DNA of 8,307 nt from Deltaproteobacteria bacterium (GCA_019310665.1 JAFDDW010000057.1:1-8307); one strand, 5' to 3'; shown: positions 1-8,269, counted from the stretch's first letter. Notes: generated from the letters alone by a model not told the origin. Translations and numbers: made by a program.

Positions 1-72
1 GGGATACGAGTTACGCGTTACGGGTTGCGGGTTGCGGGTTGCGGGATACGAGTTGCGCGTTGTGGGGAGCGG
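1..72. repeat. Tandem heptamer array (7-bp units, GGGTTGC type)
   Basis: Ten consecutive 7-bp units can be laid out in one phase from base 1 to base 70: GGGATAC, GAGTTAC, GCGTTAC, three GGGTTGC, GGGATAC, GAGTTGC, GCGTTGT and GGGGAGC. Units 1-3 (1-21) recur as units 7-9 (43-63) with three mismatches, so the array has a higher-order 21-bp repeat around a run of identical units. It is cut by the window edge, so its true length is unknown. It lies downstream of hemW and has no credible coding potential. Short tandem heptamers of this kind are known in cyanobacteria and are seen in other bacterial genomes; assigning it to a named family is not possible from here. Confidence 0.9.
22..45 (+). other. 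Canonical G-quadruplex motif
   Basis: Four GGG runs at 22-24, 29-31, 36-38 and 43-45 are separated by three identical 4-base loops (TTGC). This satisfies the standard G3+N1-7 pattern for an intramolecular quadruplex. It is a direct consequence of the identical GGGTTGC units in the heptamer array. The G-rich strand is the template strand for hemW transcription, about 230 bp past the hemW stop. The motif is seen; folding in the cell is inference. Confidence 0.75.
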
Positions 73-280
73 ATTCCCAGTTTCGCACCTTCTTATCTTC
101 TTAGCTTCTCAGCTTCCCAGCCTTACCGCCTCCCAGCTTCTTATCTTCTTATCTTCTTACCTTCCCATCTTCCCACCTTCTTATCTTCTTACCTTCCCAT
201 CTTCATACCTTCTCAGCTTCCCACCTTCTTACCTTCTCAGCTCCCCGTCTTCTTATCTTCTATTCTTCTATTCTTTTCTA
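73..280. repeat. Tandem octamer array (CTTCYYAN, 24-26 units) ending in the hemW stop codon
   Basis: From 89 to 280 the sequence divides without indels into 24 units of 8 bp, and two degenerate units (73-88) precede them. Twenty of the 24 units begin with CTTC, followed by TTA, CCA or TCA and a variable last base; CTTCTTAT occurs five times. The block at 145-172 recurs exactly at 177-204, a four-unit (32-bp) duplication. The plus strand is almost purely pyrimidine apart from position 7 and the variable last base, so a transcript running on from hemW would be purine-rich. The last unit (273-280) contains the hemW stop codon. Open frames across the array encode only Leu/Ser/Pro/Phe low complexity and are not genes. 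No terminator hairpin with a T-run is visible after hemW. Confidence 0.93.
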
Positions 281-1450
281 AACAATATCCTGGCTGGTGA
301 ACATTACGGCGATACTGTCAAGGAAGGCCATGCCTTTGCGGGTTAAGGCACAGTGAGTTTGGGTTAATTTTAAAAGATCATCTTTTTCAAAATCAGCCAT
401 TTTAGCCTCGAATGAATTCAAAAAGTTAATTCCAAACCTTTTCCCGAAAGCATCCAATTCAATTCCCGGAGTCGTTCTGAGACCGAGATAAATTGCCTCC
501 ATGATCATTTGCTCCCTGGTGAGCTTCTCTCTTTCTGCGATCGGCGATTGGCCGGCTTCAATCTGCCGCATATAATTTTCCAAACGCCGATGATTCCAGT
601 AGCGTTCCGGCTCGATGAACGAATGCGCCGATGGTCCCAAACCGATATAGGGTGCAAACGACCAGTATTTTTGATTGTGCCGTGAAAATCGCGGCTCGGA
701 GCCGGCACCTGTCTGCCGGGCGAAGTTGGAGATTTCATACTGAACAAATCCGTGGGTTGTCAGAAAATCGATCGTGGTATCGAACAGTTCCCTCACTGTG
801 CCGTCTGAAGGCAACTGAATCCGAGCGGCAGCCACATCACGACCCAAGGGCGTATCGGATTCAATGGTCAACATGTAGCAGGAAAGATGCTCTGTTTCTG
901 TTTCAATTGCCCGGGTCAAATCTCCCAGCCAGTTTTCTTTATCCTGAGCGGGCAGACCATAAATCAGATCCAGTCCAATATTATCGAAGCCGGCCTGCCG
1001 GGCCCACTCGATGGTTAAAGCCGCCTCGGCAGCCGAATGAATCCGGCCGAGAAATCTAAGATTATTGCTTTGAAAGGATTGAATGCCGATATTGAGCCGA
1101 TTGACACCGGCCCGGCGGAAGTCTCTGAGGCTTTCCCGGGAAATCGTTCCGGGATTGACTTCCAGGGTTATTTCGATATCGTCGCAGACCGTGAAATGCG
1201 TATTGGCAGCATCAATGATTTGCCTGATGCTCTCAGCTTCCAGGACAGAAGGCGTTCCGCCGCCGATATAAAGGGTGTCAAAAACCTGGTCGGTGACGCT
1301 TACTGTTTCAATCTCGCGCCGAAGGGCTTTTAAAAAAGGGGAAACACCGGATAGATCGGTAATCGAATAGAAATCGCAATAAGGACATTTCTTTACACAA
1401 AACGGAATGTGCACGTAAATGCCCCCAAACTTGTCAGCAATTTCGCTCAT
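278..1450 (-). CDS. hemW: HemW-family radical SAM protein (HemN-like, putative heme chaperone)
   Basis: A 390-residue radical S-adenosylmethionine protein. Residues 12-25 carry the CX3CX2C cluster motif (C18, C22, C25) in the context HIPFCVKKCPYCDF. Phe rather than Cys follows at position 27, the pattern of HemW and not of HemN, which has a fourth Cys there. GGGTPS at 63-68 is the SAM-binding glycine motif, and HNQKYW at 258-263 is the HNxxYW motif of the HemW branch. Length is close to E. coli HemW (about 380). The family was long annotated as oxygen-independent coproporphyrinogen oxidase; known members bind heme and deliver it to respiratory enzymes rather than oxidise coproporphyrinogen. 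The ATG places the cluster motif at the usual distance, but no Shine-Dalgarno sequence precedes it; the upstream bases are AT-rich. It is the last gene of the run, separated from the HIT gene by 405 bp of repeats. Confidence 0.93.
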   Translation of the reverse strand: MSEIADKFGGIYVHIPFCVKKCPYCDFYSITDLSGVSPFLKALRREIETVSVTDQVFDTLYIGGGTPSVLEAESIRQIIDAANTHFTVCDDIEITLEVNPGTISRESLRDFRRAGVNRLNIGIQSFQSNNLRFLGRIHSAAEAALTIEWARQAGFDNIGLDLIYGLPAQDKENWLGDLTRAIETETEHLSCYMLTIESDTPLGRDVAAARIQLPSDGTVRELFDTTIDFLTTHGFVQYEISNFARQTGAGSEPRFSRHNQKYWSFAPYIGLGPSAHSFIEPERYWNHRRLENYMRQIEAGQSPIAEREKLTREQMIMEAIYLGLRTTPGIELDAFGKRFGINFLNSFEAKMADFEKDDLLKLTQTHCALTRKGMAFLDSIAVMFTSQDIV

Positions 1451-1855
1451 TATATTAATAATAAAAAGGCCACATGCACCCGCGTTGCAGATGAAACCTT
1501 TCGTAGGTTGGGTTGAGGCCGACCGAGTAATGTTGGGTTTCGTACCTCAACCCAACCTACCCAAATTGCCGTTATACAGCGCCTACCAGCGGATAGCCGA
1601 AACCCAACGTGAATGATGCCTTTCTTTGGGTTATAGGTCCGTAAAAAAGTGAAACTGGTTGATAAACCGTTAGATTTTGTTCGGTAACAAGGCGCGATTC
1701 GATTATTATGGCTTAGTTTCCCTTCAGAAATGAGGAATTTTTTTGATGGGCAAGGCCGCACAAGGATTTACGAGGAGGCGTACTTTTTGTACGTCGACGA
1801 AGTAAATCCGCGGAGAACGCCGCCCATCGGAAAAATAACCATTTCTGAAGGGAAA
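1451..1855. other. 405-bp intergenic region built mainly of repeat elements
   Basis: This gap between the HIT gene and hemW holds no convincing gene. Reading from left to right it contains an AT-rich leader directly before hemW (1451-1475), a REP-like nested inverted element (1503-1608), about 105 bp in which I see no structure (1609-1713), and a 145-bp palindromic element (1714-1858). An open frame on the minus strand (1450-1761) crosses both repeats and its sequence is simply translated repeat, so it was not called. No clear sigma70 promoter for hemW was found. Confidence 0.8.
1503..1608. repeat. REP-like nested inverted repeats (GTAGGTTGGGTTGAGG family)
   Basis: GTAGGTTGGGTTGAGG at 1503-1518 is matched perfectly by its reverse complement at 1545-1560 (16 bp, 26-base loop). 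A second pair, GTTGGGTTTCG at 1532-1542 and its reverse complement at 1598-1608 (11 bp), interlocks with it. Read on the minus strand, 1560-1532 is one complete unit: the head GTAGGTTGGGTTGAGG, two bases, then CGAAACCCAAC. The plus strand carries the same head at 1503 and the same tail at 1598, so an inverted second unit appears to be split around the first. Repeats with this head and a CGAAACCCAAC tail are widespread in bacterial intergenic regions and resemble REP elements mobilised by TnpA-REP/RAYT transposases. That link is from memory; no such transposase is in the window. Confidence 0.8.
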
Positions 1856-1858
1856 CTA
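1714..1858. mobile_element. MITE-like 145-bp palindromic element with perfect 19-bp terminal inverted repeats
   Basis: TAGTTTCCCTTCAGAAATG (1714-1732) is repeated exactly in inverse at 1840-1858. The interior is also self-complementary: GATGGGC 1745-1751 with 1822-1828, CCGC 1756-1759 with 1810-1813, GGATTTAC 1764-1771 with 1802-1809, and CGTAC 1779-1783 with 1789-1793 around a TTTTT loop. The whole unit can therefore fold into one long imperfect hairpin. It encodes no transposase, consistent with a non-autonomous element. Both ends are TA, which would fit a TA-targeting Tc1/mariner or IS630-type process, but TA is its own complement so this is not proof. The right end provides the HIT stop codon. 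Transcribed after the HIT gene, the hairpin could stabilise or attenuate mRNA; no T-run follows it. Confidence 0.78.
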
Positions 1859-2185
1859 GTGCCAGCCCCCGATTAAGTGCATATGCAAATGAAAAACAAC
1901 CTGCCCTCCCCCTCTCTCGACATTAATAAATAACCGATAGCCGGATTTATCGACCCCTTGCTGCGCCGCCATTTCTTTGGCCACCATGACCATTTCTGCC
2001 AGAATGGGCTGATCGGCTTCGCTAAGATCGTTAACACTCCGGATGTGGTTTTTGGGAACGATTAAAAGATGAATCGGAGCGGCAGGATTAATATCTCTAA
2101 ATACCACCAGCGTGTCGTTTTCATACAAAATTTCCGTGGATGTTTTACCATGTGAGATTTTACAGAAAAGGCAGTCTTTTTTCAT
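1856..2185 (-). CDS. HIT-family (Hint-like) nucleotide hydrolase, C-terminus apparently shortened
   Basis: A 109-residue histidine-triad protein of the HinT/PKCI branch, enzymes that hydrolyse nucleoside phosphoramidates such as AMP-linked amines. The N-terminus has CxxC (C5, C8) in DCLFCKI, as in zinc-binding members. FRDINPAAPIHLLIVPK (29-45) is the conserved nucleotide-binding strand region. N88, then GGGQVVFHLHMHLIGG (92-107), carries the HxHxHxx triad with H99, H101 and H103, the middle region holding the catalytic His. E. coli HinT continues about 12 residues beyond the GG; here the frame reads GGWH and stops. The stop codon lies inside the terminal repeat of the 145-bp palindrome, so the tail was probably replaced. 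The catalytic core is complete. A good GGAGGA precedes the ATG. It follows aat by 23 bp and is probably cotranscribed with it. Confidence 0.9.
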   Translation of the reverse strand: MKKDCLFCKISHGKTSTEILYENDTLVVFRDINPAAPIHLLIVPKNHIRSVNDLSEADQPILAEMVMVAKEMAAQQGVDKSGYRLFINVERGGGQVVFHLHMHLIGGWH

Positions 2186-2195
2186 ACTAAGTTAT

Positions 2196-2201
2196 TCCTC
2201 C
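2196..2201 (-). promoter_or_regulatory. Ribosome binding site of the HIT gene
   Basis: On the minus strand GGAGGA lies 10 bases before the ATG at 2183-2185 and just after the aat stop codon. It is the best Shine-Dalgarno match in the window and fixes the HIT start. Confidence 0.8.
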
Positions 2202-2208
2202 ATCGGGT

Positions 2209-2895
2209 CTAAGTGTCAAAAGACCACTTGCCCTTTAAGGTGGGGGCTTTCAGGGTTCTGTCGAGCTCATCTAAATAACGGGCTCTGGATATTTTCCGGG
2301 CGCCGAAGCGTGTCAAATGGCCGGTGGCAATCTGACAGTCGATCAAGGCAAAATTTAGCGTTCTGAGATGTTTTACCAGGGCCACAAAGGCAACCTTGGA
2401 GGCATTGGATACGCGGGTAAACATGGATTCGCCGAAAAAACAATTCCCCAGCGAGACACCGTAAAGCCCACCGACCAGCCGGTCGTTTGACCAGGCCTCA
2501 ACCGAGTGGGCAAACCCGGATTCGTGCAGACTGCAGTATGCTTTAACCATCTCATCTACTATCCAGGTTCTTTCACTATTTTCCAGTCGCACCCGGGCAC
2601 AGTCGTTGATTACGCTTTCAAAATCGCTGTCAGCGGTAACTTTAAAAGTCCCTTTGTTGATAACCTTATTTAGTGACCGGGAAACTTTAAGCTCATCCGG
2701 GTAGAGAACAAGGCGGGGATCGGGCGACCACCACAGAATCGGTTCGCCCTCCGAATACCAGGGAAAGATGCCCAGGCTGTAGGCAAGCAACAGACGCCTG
2801 CGAGTCAAATCACCCCCTACCGCCAGAAGGCCTTCTTTGGAAGCAAGATGGGCAGAAGGGAATACGAGATCTTCAGATAGCTGATAAACAGGCAT
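2209..2895 (-). CDS. aat: Leucyl/phenylalanyl-tRNA--protein transferase
   Basis: A 228-residue L/F-transferase (E. coli about 234). It moves Leu or Phe from aminoacyl-tRNA to proteins with an N-terminal Lys or Arg, creating a primary N-degron read by ClpS. Visible family blocks are GIFPWYSEG (42-50), ILWWSPDPR (53-61), WIVDEMVKAY (111-120), HSVEAW (130-135), GGLYGVSLG (142-150), FFGESMF (153-159) and DCQIATGHL (186-194). W111, Y120, E156, D186 and Q188 fall at the same numbers as the functional residues I recall for the E. coli enzyme. The protein is complete from MPVYQL. It sits directly after clpA, which supports a shared N-degron operon. The start codon has no Shine-Dalgarno sequence: repeat DNA begins about 9 bases upstream, so the normal leader may have been displaced. 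Confidence 0.96.
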   Translation of the reverse strand: MPVYQLSEDLVFPSAHLASKEGLLAVGGDLTRRRLLLAYSLGIFPWYSEGEPILWWSPDPRLVLYPDELKVSRSLNKVINKGTFKVTADSDFESVINDCARVRLENSERTWIVDEMVKAYCSLHESGFAHSVEAWSNDRLVGGLYGVSLGNCFFGESMFTRVSNASKVAFVALVKHLRTLNFALIDCQIATGHLTRFGARKISRARYLDELDRTLKAPTLKGKWSFDT

Positions 2896-2903
2896 TTCAT
2901 TCA

Positions 2904-3032
2904 GAATTTAGGAATTGGGAATTAAGGGATTTAGGAATTAAAGGCTATATCCTATCTTATATAATACCTTATTCCTCAATCCCTGAATTCCATAATCCCT
3001 TAATCCCTCAATTTTAATTCCTCAATTATCCA
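2904..3032. repeat. Two opposed octamer arrays forming a long imperfect inverted repeat
   Basis: The clpA-aat gap is almost entirely 8-bp periodic. The right arm reads ATTCCTCA, ATCCCTGA, ATTCCATA, ATCCCTTA and ATCCCTCA (2971-3010), then a 6-bp slip and two more units (3017-3032). The left arm (2905-2944) holds five units of the complementary type, such as AATTTAGG and ATTAAGGG. Between the arms is an AT-rich centre (2945-2970). In RNA the arms could pair into a long, mismatched stem between the clpA stop and the aat start. The centre has TATATAA-like words on the minus strand that could act as a -10 for aat, but no well-placed -35 was convincing. The unit period is the same as in the array at 73-280. 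Confidence 0.85.
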
Positions 3033-3033
3033 T

Positions 3034-5271
3034 TTAACTATAATCAAAGACCAGCTTATCATCTTTCAAATCGATATGAACCTCTCCACCTTTTTGCATG
3101 GTACCAAACAGAATCTGATCCGACAGGGCATCTTTGATCTCGGTTTGAATCACACGCGCCAGCGGCCGGGCGCCATACTGGGGATCGTATCCTTTTTCAG
3201 CCAGCCAGGTACGCACCGGGGCGGATATAGTCAGTAAAACTTTTTTAACCGCCAACTGATCGTTTAATTCCACCATGAACTTGTCGACCACCTTTTCCAT
3301 GATCTCAAGATCGAGGGAATTGAAGTTGATAATCTCATCCAGGCGATTACGGAATTCCGGGCTGAACAATTTTTCAATCGCAACCTTGCCCTTTGAGGCC
3401 GTGTCTTTGCTGCCGTCTCCAAAACCGATGGTTTGCTGACTCATCTCACGGGTGCCGGCATTGGAGGTCATCATCAGGATGACGTTTCTGAAATCGGCCT
3501 TTTTGCCGGTGTTGTCGGTGAGGGTGGCATGGTCCATGACCTGCAGCAGGATATTAAACAGGTCGGGGTGTGCTTTCTCGATTTCATCCAGCAATAAAAC
3601 GGAATGGGGATGCTTGCGAATTCCGTCGGTCAGCAATCCGCCCTGATCAAAGCCGATGTAACCGGGAGGTGCACCGATCAACCGGGCCACCGCATGCTTT
3701 TCCATATACTCGCTCATATCAAAACGAATAAACTCAACGCCCAGAGTCATGGCGACCTGTCGGGTGACCTCGGTTTTGCCGACACCGCTGGGCCCGGTGA
3801 ACAAAAAGCAGCCCACCGGCCGGCCGGGAGTTCCCAGACCGGCACGGGAGCGCTTGATTGAGGTGGCCAGTGCTTTGATGGCGTCATCCTGACCAAATAC
3901 GACGCGCTTGAGGCCGTCTTCAAGGGTTTCCAGTTTCGTACGGTCCGAAGTCGATACACTCTGGGTGGGAATTCGGGCCATTTTGGCCACAATTTTTTCA
4001 ATGTCCGCCGGGTTGATTTTCTTGCGGGTCGTGGCACCGGAAAGCCTGATAAACGCTCCGGCTTCGTCGATGACATCGATGGCTTTATCCGGCAGGTAGC
4101 GGTCATTAAGAAATTTAGCCGACAGCTCGGCCGCCGCTTTCAGGGCGGACTCGGTGTACACAATCCCGTGGTGTTCCTCGTAACGGGTCCGCAGCCCTTT
4201 CAATATTTTGACCGTCTCGTTAATGGAGGGTTCAAAAATCTCCACCTTCTCGAAGCGACGAGACAGGGCACGGTCTTTTTCAAAATGGTTTTTGTATTCT
4301 TCATAGGTCGAAGAACCGATGCAGCGAATCTCGCCACTGGTCAAAACCGGCTTCAAAATGTTGGAGGCATCCATGGAACCACTGCTGGTGGCACCGGCGC
4401 CCACAATGGTATGAATTTCATCAATGAACAATATGGCCTTGGGCTTTTTTTTCAGCTCGGTTATGACCCCTTTTAATCGCTGTTCAAAATCTCCTCGAAA
4501 TTTGGTGCCGGCCAGCATACCGCCAAGATCAAGGGCAAAGATTTCAACGTCTTTGAGCAAATCCGGGACATCACCTTTCTGGATTTGCTGGGCCAACCCT
4601 TCGGCCATGGCGGTTTTACCGACCCCCGGATCACCGACATAGACCGGATTGTTTTTGCGCCGGCGGCACAGGACCTGCATGGTTCGCTCCGTTTCGGTTT
4701 TACGACCGATGAGAGGATCCAGCTGGCCTTCAGCAGCCAGTTTGATCAGGTTTGTTGTGAAAAGTTCCAGGGGGTTGGCTTTTTTCTTGCGCCTTTCTTT
4801 GGCCGGTCGGGTCAATTCTGCAGGTGGTTCTTCCTCAGAGGACCTGGAAACATTATGGGTAATGAAATTGAGCACATCCAGGCGGGTGAGTCCCTCTGCG
4901 CTGAGAAAATACTCAGCATGAGAATCTTTTTCCAGAAAAATAGAAACCAGGATGTCAATGACGGTTACTTCCGCTTTTTCTGCGGAACGGGCATGATTCA
5001 CCGCCCGCTGGATGACACGTTGGAAACCGATGGTTTGTTGAAGCACATATTCGTTGCCATCGGGGATTTGTTCAATTTTTTCCTCAAAAAAATCTCCCAA
5101 AGAGGTGATCAAATTTTCGACATTGCCGCCGCAGTTTTCGATGACGTCAATTCCGGTGGGATCATATAAAATGGCAAAGAGAATATGCTCGATGCTGACA
5201 TATTCATGGCGCCTTTTTTTGGCTTCTCTAACGGCAAATCCAAGAGTTGCGCTGAGTTCTTTGCTGATCAT
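3034..5271 (-). CDS. clpA: ATP-dependent Clp protease ATP-binding subunit ClpA
   Basis: A 745-residue class I Hsp100 AAA+ unfoldase (E. coli ClpA 758) that threads substrates into ClpP. The N-domain (about 1-145) is the ClpS docking domain. A charged linker (about 146-168) follows. Module D1 has Walker A GDPGVGKT (213-220), pore loop GTKFRG (255-260), Walker B ILFIDEIH (280-287) and arginine finger SRRF (337-340). D2 has GPSGVGKT (493-500), pore loop GYIG (537-540), LLLDEIEK (559-566) and sensor-2 GAR (700-702). No coiled-coil middle domain separates D1 from D2, which excludes ClpB and ClpC. IGF at 615-617 is the ClpP-docking loop (IGL in E. coli). Its ATG lies 3 bp after the clpS stop, with GGAAAGAGAG inside the clpS end as the likely ribosome site, so translation is probably coupled. 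Confidence 0.97.
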   Translation of the reverse strand: MISKELSATLGFAVREAKKRRHEYVSIEHILFAILYDPTGIDVIENCGGNVENLITSLGDFFEEKIEQIPDGNEYVLQQTIGFQRVIQRAVNHARSAEKAEVTVIDILVSIFLEKDSHAEYFLSAEGLTRLDVLNFITHNVSRSSEEEPPAELTRPAKERRKKKANPLELFTTNLIKLAAEGQLDPLIGRKTETERTMQVLCRRRKNNPVYVGDPGVGKTAMAEGLAQQIQKGDVPDLLKDVEIFALDLGGMLAGTKFRGDFEQRLKGVITELKKKPKAILFIDEIHTIVGAGATSSGSMDASNILKPVLTSGEIRCIGSSTYEEYKNHFEKDRALSRRFEKVEIFEPSINETVKILKGLRTRYEEHHGIVYTESALKAAAELSAKFLNDRYLPDKAIDVIDEAGAFIRLSGATTRKKINPADIEKIVAKMARIPTQSVSTSDRTKLETLEDGLKRVVFGQDDAIKALATSIKRSRAGLGTPGRPVGCFLFTGPSGVGKTEVTRQVAMTLGVEFIRFDMSEYMEKHAVARLIGAPPGYIGFDQGGLLTDGIRKHPHSVLLLDEIEKAHPDLFNILLQVMDHATLTDNTGKKADFRNVILMMTSNAGTREMSQQTIGFGDGSKDTASKGKVAIEKLFSPEFRNRLDEIINFNSLDLEIMEKVVDKFMVELNDQLAVKKVLLTISAPVRTWLAEKGYDPQYGARPLARVIQTEIKDALSDQILFGTMQKGGEVHIDLKDDKLVFDYS

Positions 5272-5274
5272 ATT

Positions 5275-5589
5275 CTACTCTCTTTCCATGATGCATTTTA
5301 AAGGGAAACCGTTTTCGCGAGCTAAAGCCTCAACTGTATCCACTTTGGTTTCTGCGATCTCGTAAGGGTAGATACCACAAACCCCTACGCCGCTTCGGTG
5401 CACATTTAACATAATTTGGGTGGCTTCTTCCGATGACTTCTGAAATACATGAACGAGAACCTCCACCACAAACTCCATGGTGGTATAGTCATCATTGAGC
5501 AGCATCACCTTGTACATAGGTGGTTCTTCGACCTCCTGATCGGTCTCAGAGCTGACACTTTCCTCTATATCCGGATCATACTGACTCAT
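5275..5589 (-). CDS. clpS: ClpS, ClpA adaptor and N-degron recognition protein
   Basis: A 104-residue adaptor that binds N-terminal Leu, Phe, Tyr or Trp and hands the protein to ClpA. Residues 1-22 are an acidic, flexible N-terminal extension, the part that engages ClpA in known members. The core begins at PPMYKVMLLNDDYTTMEFV (23-41). N32, D33, D34, M38, M60, H64 and L97 match the E. coli pocket residues N34, D35, D36, M40, M62, H66 and L99 with a constant offset of two, so the N-degron pocket is intact. ETKVDTVEALARENGFPL (80-97) completes the fold. It is first in its transcription unit, behind a strong promoter and separate from secA. The ribosome site is weak (GGGTAAG, 5 bases before ATG). 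Confidence 0.97.
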   Translation of the reverse strand: MSQYDPDIEESVSSETDQEVEEPPMYKVMLLNDDYTTMEFVVEVLVHVFQKSSEEATQIMLNVHRSGVGVCGIYPYEIAETKVDTVEALARENGFPLKCIMERE

Positions 5590-5623
5590 CGAATCTTACC
5601 CAAATCGGTTGTATGATAATTTC

Positions 5624-5653
5624 ATTATAAGCACTTGGATTATCGCTTGTAAA
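5624..5653 (-). promoter_or_regulatory. Sigma70-type promoter for clpS-clpA-aat
   Basis: On the minus strand a perfect TATAAT (5629-5624) is preceded at 18 bp by TTTACA (5653-5648), one mismatch from TTGACA. Transcription would begin near 5617 and give a leader of about 28 bases before the clpS ATG. No heat-shock-type promoter was seen. Confidence 0.75.
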
Positions 5654-5687
5654 GGGGATGGCTTGAAATTTTATGCCAGCCCATTAA

Positions 5688-8213
<2,526 letters not shown>

Positions 8214-8215
8214 TT

Positions 8216-8230
8216 CAAGGATATCCCTTG
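8216..8230 (-). promoter_or_regulatory. Small hairpin covering the secA ribosome binding site
   Basis: Read on the minus strand, CAAGG, a 5-base loop (GATAT) and CCTTG form a 5-bp stem that ends 2 bases before the secA ATG. The only Shine-Dalgarno-like bases upstream of secA (AAGGGAT) lie in its 5' arm and loop, so folding would hide them. The stem is short and may be chance. Confidence 0.4.
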
Positions 8231-8269
8231 TAAAATTAATTTCTTCAAGCTGGAGAAACGCTTGCTTTC

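Noticed and set aside
1..280. CRISPR array
   Set aside because: Units are 7 or 8 bp with no unique spacers; it is a plain tandem repeat.
25..346. Two overlapping plus-strand open frames rich in Leu, Ser, Pro and Phe
   Set aside because: They are translations of the octamer array, which lacks stop codons on this strand. They have no ribosome site and overlap hemW in part.
631..1333. Open frames on the plus strand opposite hemW
   Set aside because: They are shadows of the well-supported hemW frame with no domain signature.
278..1450. Annotation as HemN (oxygen-independent coproporphyrinogen III oxidase)
   Set aside because: The fourth Cys of the HemN motif is Phe here and the HNxxYW motif of HemW is present.
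1450..1761. 103-codon minus-strand open frame between HIT and hemW
   Set aside because: Its N-terminal part is the palindromic element and its C-terminal part is the REP-like repeat; no family pattern or ribosome site is visible.
3452..5169. Several plus-strand open frames opposite clpA, the longest 194 codons (4585-5169)
   Set aside because: clpA has complete AAA+ motifs throughout; the opposite frames show no recognisable motif and follow from codon composition.
5658..5684. Possible secA terminator (ATGGGCT and AGCCAT arms)
   Set aside because: The stem is about 6 bp with a bulge and a 14-base loop, and no T-run follows on the minus strand.
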